Positions 1 through 8,701 are shown, counted from the stretch's first letter. The stretch: DNA of 64,000 nt from Tepidisphaera sp. (GCA_016124375.1 WGNV01000007.1:1-64000), one strand, 5' to 3'. Notes: generated by a model not told the origin, from the letters alone. Numbers and translations are program-made.

Positions 1-96
1 CCAGGCGACTGTTCGGGCGGACACAAAGAACGGCCGGCCGGGATCAGGCTCTGTGACGGCCGGGACGGCCGAGGCACACACGGATCACGCGGCCGG

Positions 97-126
97 CGTC
101 ATCCCGCCCCATGGGGCGGGATGACG
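97..126. repeat. Perfect 30-bp palindrome
   Basis: Fifteen bases on each side of the centre (CCCC-AT-GGGG core) are perfectly complementary. As RNA or cruciform DNA it would be a very stable hairpin. It has no following T-run, so it is not a classical terminator. It lies downstream of dut on the minus strand, about 250 bp past the stop codon. Confidence 0.8.
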
Positions 127-290
127 GGGGAAACATACAAGTCACAGAGGCACAGAGAAGAAAAGCAAAGTCAGCAAAGCAAAGAGCAAAGAGAAAGACG
201 AGGAAGAGGAGACAGGAAAAGAACCAAGACGAAGAAACAGGAGGCGTGCTGCCGGTCTCGATGCCTCGCTGCCGCGTGCCTGGCTGCCTT

Positions 291-370
291 CTTGAACTTC
301 GTCTCTCCGTCTCTTCGGAACTTCGTCTCTGTCTGTCCGTCTCTCCGTCTCTTCGGAACTTCGTCTCTTC
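291..370 (+). repeat. GGAACTTCGTCTCT-word intergenic repeat, copy 1
   Basis: The block repeats TCTTCGGAACTTCGTCTCT and CCGTCTCT words several times. Related blocks occur at 24613-24700, 25404-25434 (inverted) and 39458-39500, always between genes, so this is a dispersed intergenic repeat rather than coding sequence. Confidence 0.65.
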
Positions 371-372
371 CC

Positions 373-831
373 CTACCTCCCCGCGTGCACACCCGTCGAC
401 CCGAACCCGCCCGCGCCGCGCACCGTCGGGTCCAGCTCGTCCACTTCCATCACCCGCGCGTGGGCCACGGGTGAGATCACGAGCTGGCACACCCGCATCC
501 CGTGCGTCACGCTGAACGCCTCGCGCCCCAGGTTGATCAGCGCGATCTTGAGCTCACCCCGGTAGTCGCAATCGATCGTCCCGGGCGCGTTGGGCAGGCA
601 GATCCCGTGCTTGGTCGAGAGCCCCGACCTCGCCCGCACCTGACCTTCAAACCCCGCGGGGATCGCCACCGACAGCCCGGTGGGGATCAGCCGGATATCG
701 CCCGGCTGCATCACGACGTCGCCCCCGGGCAGGTACGCGGCGATGTCGAGGCCGGCGCTGCCCTCGGTCTGATACGCGGGCAGGGTCACGTCAGCCGCCA
801 GGCGGCGGACACGCAGCGTCGGGTGTTCCAT
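373..831 (-). CDS. dut: dUTP diphosphatase (dUTPase)
   Basis: Hydrolyses dUTP to dUMP and pyrophosphate, keeping uracil out of DNA and supplying dUMP for thymidylate synthesis. The 152-aa product has the five trimeric-dUTPase motifs in order: AGLDIAAY near the N-terminus, the ARSGLSTKHGI block (Arg-Ser-Gly), GTIDCDYRGE with the catalytic Asp and sugar-reading Tyr, RVCQLVISP, and the C-terminal glycine-rich RGAGGFGSTG arm that closes over the substrate. The start at MEHPTLRV is preferred over an upstream Met 18 bp earlier because it gives the usual family length. No clear ribosome binding site is seen. It stands alone. Confidence 0.93.
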   Translation of the reverse strand: MEHPTLRVRRLAADVTLPAYQTEGSAGLDIAAYLPGGDVVMQPGDIRLIPTGLSVAIPAGFEGQVRARSGLSTKHGICLPNAPGTIDCDYRGELKIALINLGREAFSVTHGMRVCQLVISPVAHARVMEVDELDPTVRGAGGFGSTGVHAGR

Positions 832-870
832 GCAGGCTTGTATCACCAAGCCCGGGTCCGCACCCGTCAG

Positions 871-879
871 TTATACACA
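871..879 (+). promoter_or_regulatory. DnaA-box-like 9-mer TTATACACA
   Basis: The 9-mer matches the TTATNCACA consensus for DnaA. It lies 40 bp upstream of dut. A single box has little weight; it could be chance or a local DnaA regulatory site. Confidence 0.25.
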
Positions 880-896
880 GGGCGAGAAAAGGCCGC

Positions 897-1205
897 TCAC
901 GCCGTTCGGGCGTTGTACAGGGCTGCGAAGGTCATGCGACCGGCGCCACTGCGGCTAGGCATCGTCACCACATCCGGCACGTGCCCGCCTTGCACTTCCT
1001 CGATCATGCGGTCATAGCTCTCCAGCGTTCGGCTGGCCGCGGCTACCGCCCGCTCCATGCTGCTCTGGCCCGTCACCTTCTTGTACAGGTCACGCGGGCC
1101 GCTGGAACCGGACAGGGCGGACGTCTCCCGCAGTGCTGCCAACAACCGGGCGGCCTGTTCACGGGCGACTTTGAGTTCGTTCAGAATTCGTTGAGAGTCA
1201 GACAT
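897..1205 (-). CDS. Small protein of unknown function
   Basis: A 102-aa product starting MSDSQRILNELK. I do not recognise it. The first half is predicted helical with heptad-like spacing (NELKVAREQAARLLAALRE), and there is no signal peptide or membrane segment. The start at 1205 is chosen because coding-like sequence begins there; the frame stays open 38 codons further upstream but that part looks non-coding. It lies between dut and the dehydratase gene on the same strand, with 65 bp to dut. It may be a small cytoplasmic helical protein. Confidence 0.5.
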   Translation of the reverse strand: MSDSQRILNELKVAREQAARLLAALRETSALSGSSGPRDLYKKVTGQSSMERAVAAASRTLESYDRMIEEVQGGHVPDVVTMPSRSGAGRMTFAALYNARTA

Positions 1206-1376
1206 ACGTATTGGTGCGAGTCCACGCGACGGGATCGGACCACTTCCGAGAGAGAGAGCAGGGCTTTCGCCCCGCGATTGACCAGAAATCAATGGGAATC
1301 GTACCCCACACCTTTCCATCGCCGCAACTGAGCATAGACCTGTCAGTTGGTCGGTGGATTTCGTAATCCGTTCGGT

Positions 1377-2990
1377 CTATTCGGTATCGATCGGGAGGGC
1401 TGACGCCCCGGATGCCTTGCCCGGGCGGGTCATTTCCGGCACGTGCCTCCGAATCGCCTCCACCACCGCCTCGCGGCTTGGGCTGCTTCTCAAGGCCGAT
1501 AACTCGGCGACCATTCCCGCCACGTCGAAATCCGCGTGGGTGGAGGCGCCCAAGGCCATGATGCCCGGGTAGGGCGTCGGCCGCAGCGCCTCGGCGTCGT
1601 ACGCCAACTCCTCGTACAGCTTCTCGCCCGGGCGCTGGCCGGTGAACACCACATCAATCTCGCGCCCGGCCAGGCGCAGGCCGGCGGGGTTGGTCGGCTT
1701 CCCGCCGTTGGCCCCGCCCAGCATTCGGGGCTCGAAGCCGTTGAGCCGCACAAACCGCTGGGCCAGGTCCAGGATTTTCACCGGCTCGCCCATGTCCAAG
1801 ACAAAGATGGTGGGGGAGTGGGGAGCAGCGTGGGCATCGATGGCCGCGGCTTGGATCACCAGCGTCGCTGCCTCCGTGATCGTCATGAAGTACCGCGTCA
1901 TCCGCGGGTCCGTCACCGTGATCGGCCCGCCCTCGGCGAGCTGCGCCCCCCAGATCGGCAGCACGCTGCACGCGCTGCCCAGCACATTGCCGAACCGCAC
2001 CATCGTGAAACTCGTCTTGGGGCCCAGTTTGCCGGCTTGGCCCGCGTTCATCGCCTGCACGTACATCTCGGCCAGGCGCTTGGTCGCGCCCATAACGCTG
2101 GTGGGGTTCACCGCTTTGTCCGAGGAGATCATCACGAATCGCTCGGCGCCCGCGGCCAGGGCCGCGTCGGCGATCGACTTGGTGCCGAAAAGATTGTTCG
2201 TGACGGCGTGGGCCGGATGGTCCTCCATCAGCGGCACGTGCTTGTGAGCCGCGGAGTGCAGGATGGTGTGGGGCCGCAGCGCGACCATGTGCCGCAGGGT
2301 CTGATCGGCGTCGACGACGTCATGCAGCAGGGCCTTGCGAGGCAGATCCGGGAATCGCCGGGCCAACTGGCGATCGATCTCGAAGAGCGCGTTTTCGCTG
2401 CGCTCCATCAGGATGATCTGGGCCGGGTGAAAGGTGGCCGCGATGCGGCACAGTTCGCTGCCGATGCTGCCTCCGGCGCCGGTGATGAGCACGCGCTTGC
2501 CCTCGACGACGCGAGCGACGGCCCGCCGATCGATGCCGTAGGGGACGCGGCCGATGAGTTCGACCAGGTCCACACCCGGCTGCACGGGGGTGACGGGGCG
2601 GGCGATGTTCGTGGTCAGCGTGTCGGCCAGGGTGGGCACGAAGCGTTCGACGATGCCGAGTTGGCGCAGGCGGGCGCGGGTTTTGAGCGTGGCCGCGGGC
2701 ATGCCGCTGGGCAGCGAGACGATGGCCGCGGTGATGGGCGTGGCGGCGTGCAACACCCCGAGTTGATCCAGCGTGCCCAGCACCGTGAGCCCGCCGATGA
2801 GGTCGGCCGACGCGTCGTCGTCGCCGGCTTCACTGATGACGACGCAGCCCAGGGGCTTGGGCGATTCGGGCGTGCTGGCCAGCCACGCGGCCACTCCGGG
2901 AATAGTCTCCGGCGTGCCGACGACCACCGGGCGGGCCCACAGGGTGTCGGGGGGGTTGATCGCGGATGGGCGTTGGGGAAGTGCGCTCAC
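1377..2990 (-). CDS. FlaA1/CapD-like nucleotide-sugar 4,6-dehydratase without membrane domain
   Basis: Extended short-chain dehydrogenase of the polysaccharide-biosynthesis (CapD/FlaA1/WbpM) family, expected to act on a UDP-sugar such as UDP-GlcNAc in surface glycan synthesis. The 537-aa product has an N-terminal Rossmann-like domain (about 20-150) and a catalytic Rossmann domain with nucleotide loop GAGGSIG at 171-177, HSAAHKHVP at 245-253, SSDK at 289-292 (the SDK triad variant of this family) and GATK at 301-304. Large relatives carry four N-terminal membrane helices; these are absent here, so it should be soluble. It starts with GTG, with GGAG 7 nt upstream. No glycosyltransferase lies next to it; ruvA diverges from it. 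Confidence 0.85.
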   Translation of the reverse strand: MSALPQRPSAINPPDTLWARPVVVGTPETIPGVAAWLASTPESPKPLGCVVISEAGDDDASADLIGGLTVLGTLDQLGVLHAATPITAAIVSLPSGMPAATLKTRARLRQLGIVERFVPTLADTLTTNIARPVTPVQPGVDLVELIGRVPYGIDRRAVARVVEGKRVLITGAGGSIGSELCRIAATFHPAQIILMERSENALFEIDRQLARRFPDLPRKALLHDVVDADQTLRHMVALRPHTILHSAAHKHVPLMEDHPAHAVTNNLFGTKSIADAALAAGAERFVMISSDKAVNPTSVMGATKRLAEMYVQAMNAGQAGKLGPKTSFTMVRFGNVLGSACSVLPIWGAQLAEGGPITVTDPRMTRYFMTITEAATLVIQAAAIDAHAAPHSPTIFVLDMGEPVKILDLAQRFVRLNGFEPRMLGGANGGKPTNPAGLRLAGREIDVVFTGQRPGEKLYEELAYDAEALRPTPYPGIMALGASTHADFDVAGMVAELSALRSSPSREAVVEAIRRHVPEMTRPGKASGASALPIDTE

Positions 2991-3085
2991 GCTCGTGCTC
3001 CAAGGCTGGCCCCGTGGAAGAGTGGGGGCCGCTTCCTGTCATCGGCTGGCAGCCGCCAACCTGTGCATTCACCAGGCCGCCCCGC

Positions 3086-3091
3086 TACCGT
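3086..3091 (+). promoter_or_regulatory. Putative -10 box of leaderless ruvA
   Basis: TACCGT lies 8 nt before the ruvA ATG, where no Shine-Dalgarno sequence is present. The spacing would place transcription start at or next to the A of ATG. Confidence 0.4.
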
Positions 3092-3099
3092 GACCGGCG

Positions 3100-3735
3100 A
3101 TGATCACCAGGCTCTCGGGCACGCTGGAACGGGTGGAGGGGCAGGAGGCGACGATCGCCTCGGGGGACATCGCGTACCAAGTCCTTATCCCGGCGTACGT
3201 TGCGGAGGGGCTGGCCCCCAAGGCGGGCCAACGGGTGACGCTGGTGACGCTGCAGTACCTGGAGAGCCAGAACCAGGGTGCCAGTTTCATCCCCAGGCTC
3301 ATCGGGTTCCGCACCGAGCACGAGCGCCGGTTCTTCGAGTTGTTCACCACCGTCAAAGGCATCGGCAATCGCAAGGCGCTGCGGGCGAGCGTGATCGAAC
3401 CCGCGGCAATCTCGCGGGCGATCGCCGGGCGCGACGCCAAGGCCCTGACCAAGCTGCCCGAGATCGGCAGCCGCATGGCCGAGACGATCATCGCGGAGCT
3501 GTCGGGAAAGGTCGAGGCGTTCCTGACGGCCTCGGAGATCGAATCGCTGGACGCGGGCGCGAACGGCACGCCCGCCCCGGGCAAGAGCCCGATCCTCGAC
3601 GACGCGGTGGCGGCCCTCATCGCGCTGGGGCAGACCCGCCAGGAAGCCGAAACGCAGGTGACGCGGGCGATCGGCAAACTGGGCACGCCCAAGAGCGTGG
3701 AGCAGGTGCTGGAGCGGGTGTTCGGCAGTCATTAG
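3100..3735 (+). CDS. ruvA: Holliday junction branch migration complex subunit RuvA
   Basis: Tetrameric Holliday-junction binding subunit that loads the RuvB helicase in recombinational repair. The 211-aa length is typical. An N-terminal OB fold (MITRLSGTLERVEG to about residue 65) is followed by two helix-hairpin-helix motifs (TVKGIGNRKALRA and LPEIGSRMAETIIAEL), an acidic/Ala-Pro linker and the C-terminal RuvB-binding helical domain (residues about 165-211). RuvB and RuvC are not in the window. It probably uses a leaderless start (see the box at 3086). Confidence 0.97.
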   Translation: MITRLSGTLERVEGQEATIASGDIAYQVLIPAYVAEGLAPKAGQRVTLVTLQYLESQNQGASFIPRLIGFRTEHERRFFELFTTVKGIGNRKALRASVIEPAAISRAIAGRDAKALTKLPEIGSRMAETIIAELSGKVEAFLTASEIESLDAGANGTPAPGKSPILDDAVAALIALGQTRQEAETQVTRAIGKLGTPKSVEQVLERVFGSH

Positions 3736-3834
3736 ACAGGAGTGGATCGGAACACTTACTTTAAGCTGTACACGCCCTACTCAAAGATTGGTTGCGATTT
3801 TGTGCGGGGTTGAAGATTCGAAAAGGAGAAGCAA

Positions 3835-4257
3835 ATGGCCCGCAACGAACTAGTCGAGGTTGCCGTGAGAGTCCTGCAGGCCCGCCCCGGGTATTCCAAC
3901 GTCCGACGAGTGGACGACGAATATGCGCACGTGGAACTGGTTGACAATTCTACCCCGAAATCGGCTTTGCGCAGAATTCGGATTCGTACCGCGGACCCTG
4001 GCGATTCTTCGGGATATTGGCTCATTTGCGATGAGTGGAGTAGAAGAAAAAACTCGCCTCATTCTGATAGCGAAGCAAGGAAATCTGCAGATACATTTGC
4101 TTGGGTTATCATACGCCGCAGAGAAAAAGACGAAGCGTTTGATGTTTGGTTTGGCTTGCGGTCCCATGCAGAGGAGCGACAAACTGACCGCCTTTGCGTG
4201 CGAACTGACGATCGAAGTGTGCCACAAGAGTTCGTTTGGCACGAAGTCGTAAAGTGA
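3835..4257 (+). CDS. Orphan protein of unknown function in a low-GC patch
   Basis: A 140-aa product (MARNELVEVAVRVLQA...) that I do not recognise. The start is supported by AGGAG 6 nt upstream. It is rich in Trp, Arg, Asp and Glu, with no signal peptide or membrane segment, and is predicted alpha/beta. Base composition from about 3740 to 4260 is clearly more AT-rich than the flanking genes, with codon choices (TTT, GAT, ATA, AAA) that ruvA and pgpH avoid, suggesting recent acquisition. It lies between ruvA and the convergent HD-phosphodiesterase gene, overlapping neither. Confidence 0.5.
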   Translation: MARNELVEVAVRVLQARPGYSNVRRVDDEYAHVELVDNSTPKSALRRIRIRTADPGDSSGYWLICDEWSRRKNSPHSDSEARKSADTFAWVIIRRREKDEAFDVWFGLRSHAEERQTDRLCVRTDDRSVPQEFVWHEVVK

Positions 4258-4274
4258 CGGGCAGACTGATTTGT

Positions 4275-6623
4275 TTACTGCGCCGCCGCCTGCGGCGCCG
4301 CCTCGGGGTAACTGATCCGCCCGTGGTGCATGCTCGCCACGGTGCGGCTCACGCTGTCGACGATCCGGCTCAGGTCCTTCAGCGTGATCTCGCAATCGTC
4401 GAACTGCCCGTCCATCAGGCGCTTGTTGGCGATGGAGCGCACCAGCGCGTCGATGCGCGTCGGCGTCGGGTCGTTCATGGCGCGGGCGGCGCTCTCGACG
4501 GCGTCGGCGATCATGAGGATCGCGACTTCCTTGATGCGGGGCTTGGGCCCGGGGTAGCGATACTCGAACTCGTCGGGCACGTTGGGTTCTTCTTCGCCCT
4601 CGGCCTTTTTCTTGGCGCGGTGGTAGAAGAACTCGACGAGCGTGGTGCCGTGGTGGGCCTCGATGAAGTGCTGAAGCTTGGCGGGCAGGTTGAACTCGCG
4701 GGCAAGTTCCATGCCGTCTTTGACGTGCCCCACGATGATGAGCAGGCTCATGGCGGGGGTCAGGCGGTCGTGCTTGTTGGGCCCGCCCTGCTGATTCTCC
4801 ACGAAGTACTCGGGCTTGTTCATCTTCCCGATGTCGTGGTAGAGGGAGCCCACGTACGTGAGCAGGCCATCGCACCCGATCGCCTCAGCCGCGGCTTCGG
4901 CGATGGTCGCCACGTTCAAACTGTGCGTGTATGTGCCCGGGGCCCGCTGCTGCAGTTCTTTCAAGAGCGGCTGCTTGGGGTCGCGCAGTTCGATCAGCGT
5001 GAGCCCGGTCGTCACCTTGAACGCTCGCTCGATCATGGGCAGCATGAACAGCGTGGCGCCGCCCACGGCGATCGCCCCGCCCGCCGCCTTGGCCCCGTCC
5101 ACCAATATCTCGCTGATCACTTCGCCCACCAGCGGGCGCTCGACCAACCCCACCACGATGGTGGTCAGCCCGACGCCGATCGCGGCAAACGCCGACGCGC
5201 GCACCAGGCTGCCGCGGTCGCGAATCTCTTTCAGCGACCACACCACGCACGCGATGCCGGCGACCATCACGCCCATGGTGCCGATGCCCGCCCGCACCGC
5301 CACGCACACCGCCAGGCCTTCCATGAGCGCGTACGCCAGCGCCGCCCGCCGGTCATACGCGATGGTCATCAGCATGGCGACCAGGATGGTGGGGGTCACG
5401 ATCGTGAGCGCGGCATACTCGGGCGAGGCGGCGGTCGCGAAGCACGAGGTCGCCATGCACGCCATCAGCACCGTCGCCACGCCCATCATGCGAGCCGCGT
5501 TGCGCTTCACCCGCGGGCAGAACAGCACGGTGTACCCGGCGAGCACCAGCGTGATGGCGGTCATGACGCCCAGCACGCCCGCGCGATAAAACCACTTCTG
5601 CCAGCCGTCCGCCTCGTGCTCGTTCAGGGCCATCTCCGCCCGGAAGAGCGTCGCCTGGGGCTCGGTCAGCACGTCGCCCCGGCGGAAGATGATCTGGCCG
5701 ACGGGGCTGATGGTGACGGCGGGCAGCACCTGCTCAGCCGCGGCGTTCTGGTCCTTCGTCGTCGTCGCGCCGTCAAAGGTGTAGGTGGGCTTGCTCACGT
5801 TGGTGAGGCGCGTCGCGATGATCTGGCGGATGAGGCCGGAGAAGTTGGAATCTCGCGCCATCACGCGGGCGACGCTGGCGAGCTGGTCCTTGTCCTCCAG
5901 GTTCACGGCTTCGCCCCGCAGCACGTAGGTGCTGGTCTTGTCGGCGGCGAAAAGCCGGATCTTGCCGCTGGTGCCCTCCTGCGAGCCGCGCTGCCAGGTC
6001 TGGGCGTCGAGCAAAGGCCGGCGTGCCAGCAGCGCTGCGAGCTGGCGAACCTTGTCGGCCCATTCGGGCCCGCGCTGCCCGCCGGCCCATTCGGCCTTGA
6101 GAGCCGCCAGCCCCTCGGGGGTGAGCCCGAACTGCTCGCGGATGCCCTGGTCGACGCCGTCGATGGTCTCGGCGCCGGCCACGGTCTTGGGCAGGTTGTC
6201 GATGCTGGTGATGATGGCGTCGAGCGCGGTCTGGTCGATGGCGTAGACGCGGGGCGTCGCCTGGCGGGCGGCTTCCTGGCGCTGCTTGGTCTGGGCGTCG
6301 TCCACCGTGCGGATCTCGCGCCGCACCAACCTGGTTTCGTTCATCACCCGCCCGACCGCCACCAGCGGACGCTCGCGCGTCCACAGGGCGCACAGGGTGA
6401 AGATGGTCGCCACCAGCACCGCGATCAGCAGCCCAACCCCCATGCTGGGCACCGACAACGCCTCGACCCCGCGCATGAGCACGCCCAGGATGGCCTTGCC
6501 TTTGTGGTGCTCGCGCAAGCTGCGGGCGACGGCCTCGGCACGCCCACGGGGCGGCTTGGGGCCGGTCTTCGGGCCGATCCGTGTCCCCTCGCTGCGTGGT
6601 GATGGATCAAAGTCTTCGGGCAT
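4275..6623 (-). CDS. 7TM-HD family cyclic-di-AMP phosphodiesterase (PgpH/YqfF-like)
   Basis: Membrane phosphodiesterase of the 7TMR-HD family; characterised members (PgpH) hydrolyse c-di-AMP. The 782-aa product has one N-terminal membrane helix (about 57-80), a long extracytoplasmic 7TMR-HDED region to about 340, a block of about seven hydrophobic helices (about 350-530), then a cytoplasmic HD domain with the sequence LYHDIGKMNKPEYF around residue 594, a further His cluster (IEAHHGTTLVEFFYHRA) and the conserved DAVESAARAM helix. A Pro/Gln/Ala tail ends the protein. It is followed in many genomes by phoH/ybeY; here phoH lies directly upstream on the same strand, 24 bp away. Confidence 0.9.
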   Translation of the reverse strand: MPEDFDPSPRSEGTRIGPKTGPKPPRGRAEAVARSLREHHKGKAILGVLMRGVEALSVPSMGVGLLIAVLVATIFTLCALWTRERPLVAVGRVMNETRLVRREIRTVDDAQTKQRQEAARQATPRVYAIDQTALDAIITSIDNLPKTVAGAETIDGVDQGIREQFGLTPEGLAALKAEWAGGQRGPEWADKVRQLAALLARRPLLDAQTWQRGSQEGTSGKIRLFAADKTSTYVLRGEAVNLEDKDQLASVARVMARDSNFSGLIRQIIATRLTNVSKPTYTFDGATTTKDQNAAAEQVLPAVTISPVGQIIFRRGDVLTEPQATLFRAEMALNEHEADGWQKWFYRAGVLGVMTAITLVLAGYTVLFCPRVKRNAARMMGVATVLMACMATSCFATAASPEYAALTIVTPTILVAMLMTIAYDRRAALAYALMEGLAVCVAVRAGIGTMGVMVAGIACVVWSLKEIRDRGSLVRASAFAAIGVGLTTIVVGLVERPLVGEVISEILVDGAKAAGGAIAVGGATLFMLPMIERAFKVTTGLTLIELRDPKQPLLKELQQRAPGTYTHSLNVATIAEAAAEAIGCDGLLTYVGSLYHDIGKMNKPEYFVENQQGGPNKHDRLTPAMSLLIIVGHVKDGMELAREFNLPAKLQHFIEAHHGTTLVEFFYHRAKKKAEGEEEPNVPDEFEYRYPGPKPRIKEVAILMIADAVESAARAMNDPTPTRIDALVRSIANKRLMDGQFDDCEITLKDLSRIVDSVSRTVASMHHGRISYPEAAPQAAAQ

Positions 6624-6647
6624 GCGGCGTTTCGCCCCTGCGGGCAG

Positions 6648-7730
6648 TTAGGCCATCGGAGTTTCCGGAGTCGCGCTTTGGTGATTATCGGGCTTTTCTG
6701 CGGGTTGGTTGGGGATGCGGCGACGGTCCACCTGGTCCTTGGGGGCGGCGGCGCGGCGGTCATCGTCGTCGTCGCCATAGGCGTCGATGATCCGCTGCAC
6801 CAGGTTGTGCCGCACGACGTCGGAGCGGTCAAAGGCGACAAAGCCGACGCCGGGGGTGCGGCGCAGTCGCCGGGCGGCATCGATGAGGCCGCTATCGCGT
6901 ACGTCGGGCAGGTCGATCTGCGTGGCGTCGCCGGTCACGACCATCTTGCTGCCGTGGCCAAGGCGCGTCAGGAACATCTTCATCTGGCCCCGGGTCGCGT
7001 TCTGGGCTTCGTCGAGGATGACCATGGCGTTGTTGAGCGTGCGCCCGCGCATGAAGGCCAGGGGCGAGACCTCAACCACATCGTTTTCCATGAAGCGGCG
7101 CAGCGTGGCGTAGTCCATCATGTCGGCCAGGGCGTCGAAGAGCGGGCGCAGGTACGGGTTCACCTTGGCCCGCATGTCGCCCGGCAGGAAGCCGAGTTTT
7201 TCGCCCGCTTCCACCGCCGGGCGGGCGAGAATGACCCGGCGCACGCGGCTGGTCTTGAGCAGGTGCACGGCAGCCGCCACGGCGAGATAGGTCTTGCCCG
7301 TGCCCGCCGGGCCGATCGCCAGTGTGAGGTCGTTCTCGCGGATGGCGTCGAGGTAGGCCTGCTGGTTGGGGGTCTTGGCCCGCACCGGCCTGCCCGCGGC
7401 ATACACCTGCAGCGTGCCGTCCCAGTCTTCAAGCAGTTCGCCCGCGCTGTCCACGGCTCCGTCGGCCAGGGCGCTGGCTTCCTGCGAGATAATGTCCAAG
7501 ACCTGCTGGCGGGTGGGGGGTTCGCCGCCCCGCTGGGCGATGTCGGCAAGGCTCTCAAGGATGTTGCGGGCGGCGATGACGGCGGGCTTCTGCCCGGAGA
7601 CAATCACCCGGCCCTCGCGGGCTGCGACACCGACACCGAGCATCTCGCGCAACATCTTGATGTTGCGCTCAGCCGCGCCCAGAATCGCCACGCGCTCCGC
7701 GCCGGAAGGAACTCGAATCGTGATCTCCAA
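6648..7730 (-). CDS. phoH: PhoH family P-loop ATPase
   Basis: RNA-associated P-loop ATPase of the PhoH/YbeZ family, linked to RNA processing through YbeY partners. The 360-aa product has an N-terminal KH-like segment (EITIRVPSG to VIAARNIL), Walker A GPAGTGKT at 140-147, Walker B VILDEAQN and the GDATQIDLP motif; the C-terminus is an acidic then Pro/Gln/Arg tail. No Met fits the family start: I choose TTG at 7730 because AAAGGAG lies 10 nt upstream and translation gives LEITIRVPSG, where PhoH proteins begin. An in-frame ATG at 7829 has no ribosome binding site. It is probably cotranscribed with the HD phosphodiesterase gene downstream. Confidence 0.9.
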   Translation of the reverse strand: MEITIRVPSGAERVAILGAAERNIKMLREMLGVGVAAREGRVIVSGQKPAVIAARNILESLADIAQRGGEPPTRQQVLDIISQEASALADGAVDSAGELLEDWDGTLQVYAAGRPVRAKTPNQQAYLDAIRENDLTLAIGPAGTGKTYLAVAAAVHLLKTSRVRRVILARPAVEAGEKLGFLPGDMRAKVNPYLRPLFDALADMMDYATLRRFMENDVVEVSPLAFMRGRTLNNAMVILDEAQNATRGQMKMFLTRLGHGSKMVVTGDATQIDLPDVRDSGLIDAARRLRRTPGVGFVAFDRSDVVRHNLVQRIIDAYGDDDDDRRAAAPKDQVDRRRIPNQPAEKPDNHQSATPETPMA

Positions 7731-7872
7731 CGTCCCCAGGCTCCTTTCGCGGCTCGCCTCGCTGGCGAGTGAGGGCCTCCGCCCTGATCCCAAGTGTACG
7801 ACAGACGTCAATCCCGGGTGCGTGTCCATTCTAACTTTTACCAAACAAGTATTCAAGGGGAGTGGCCACAGG

Positions 7873-8280
7873 GTGTTGCGCTTCGGGGTGGCGGCTTGGC
7901 TGGGTTTGGTGGCCGGGTGCGGGGCGCCGGGTGCCAGGCCGGTGCCGGTGAAGAGTCCGGGAACCAGCATGGATATGAACGGCGATTGGGATGATGTGAA
8001 GGCGTCGGTGCAGGTGGCCGCGGGCCGGTGCGAGATGGCGGTGGTCGCCTCGCATGAGGTCGCGGGTGATCATGCCATGGAGTTCTCGCTGGTGACAGTG
8101 GGAGATGAGCCGGCGAGCCTGAAGTTTGAGGCGGGGGGCGACCGCGATCCGCGGCGTATTCGTGCATGGGCCCGGGTTGGCACATTTGGCGACACCGTGC
8201 GCGAACGGAAGCTGTTGGGCGAGGTGGACAGCCGGCTGGTCCAGCTACGCGGGCGCGACTGGGCGCCGCTGGATCCGTGA
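7873..8280 (+). CDS. Small lipoprotein of unknown function
   Basis: A 135-aa product read from GTG at 7873, which has AAGGGGAG about 10 nt upstream. The N-terminus is a short lipoprotein signal, MLRFGVAAWLGLVAGC, with lipobox LVAGC (Cys16), so it is expected to be lipid-anchored in an envelope membrane. The mature part is a compact predicted beta-rich domain with no family that I recognise. It diverges from phoH. The upstream frame stays open into the antisense of phoH, but the signal peptide and ribosome binding site favour this short form. Confidence 0.65.
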   Translation: MLRFGVAAWLGLVAGCGAPGARPVPVKSPGTSMDMNGDWDDVKASVQVAAGRCEMAVVASHEVAGDHAMEFSLVTVGDEPASLKFEAGGDRDPRRIRAWARVGTFGDTVRERKLLGEVDSRLVQLRGRDWAPLDP

Positions 8281-8701
8281 GTTTTTTGGGGTAAATATCT
8301 GCGGAATAATCACTTGAGGCATCGGCGGAGGAAGTTTTGCACGCCCGATAGTCCTGTGAACCGATGGGCCCGGCGGAGCATCGAACCGGTGAAAATGCAG
8401 GAAATGCGCGAAATCTGGGTATCTAAGTCGTGATTTTCTCGTATCGTGACAAAGCCGGTGATTTGTGAAGATTGAGGCGGTTTCTGTCGCCCCTGAGGTT
8501 TCGCCGGGCGGTATCGATGGGCAATCGGTCTGCGTCTGACCCGGGTGTGTGTCCGGGTCAGGATGGCGGGCGGGTTGGCCGAACTGGGTTGTTGCAGGGC
8601 GGCGCCGAAGCGGCGGGCGGCTTCGGGAGGTGCGCGTTGATGAAGGGATATTGGACACAGCGCGGGGCGGTGCCCCGGCGGTTGACTGGGAGATATTGGC
8701 A
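8281..8701. other. Leader region upstream of the matrixin gene
   Basis: 421 bp without a convincing gene. It is more AT-rich at the left end (TTTTTTGGGGTAAATATC). A 9-bp inverted repeat CTGACCCGG/CCGGGTCAG lies at 8536-8561 with an 8-nt GT-rich loop, about 140 bp before the matrixin ATG, and could be an RNA leader structure. No promoter could be assigned with confidence. Confidence 0.4.

Larger units (their letters stand above)
1..372. other. Gene-free left edge with palindrome and GGAACTTC repeat
   Basis: No convincing gene is seen before dut. The stretch holds a perfect 30-bp palindrome (97-126), a purine-rich run that begins with CACAGAGGCACAGAG (143-157), and a pyrimidine-rich block of GGAACTTCGTCTCT words (291-370). 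Open frames here have low-complexity translations and no start signals, so I leave them out. Confidence 0.6.

Noticed and set aside
44..515. Several overlapping frames at the left edge
   Set aside because: Low-complexity translations of repeat DNA (Ser/Arg/Lys/Thr) or antisense to dut; no start signals.
871..879. Replication origin suggested by a DnaA-like box
   Set aside because: Only one box, no cluster and no dnaA; dnaN lies 29 kb away without partner genes.
1536..3764. Long open frame on the plus strand opposite the dehydratase
   Set aside because: It is the antisense of a clearly coding gene in GC-rich DNA and its translation has no family features; such long antisense frames are expected at this base composition.
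7366..7872. Upstream extension of the small lipoprotein frame into phoH
   Set aside because: The part before 7873 overlaps phoH in antisense and lacks coding features; the lipobox and ribosome binding site fix the start at 7873.
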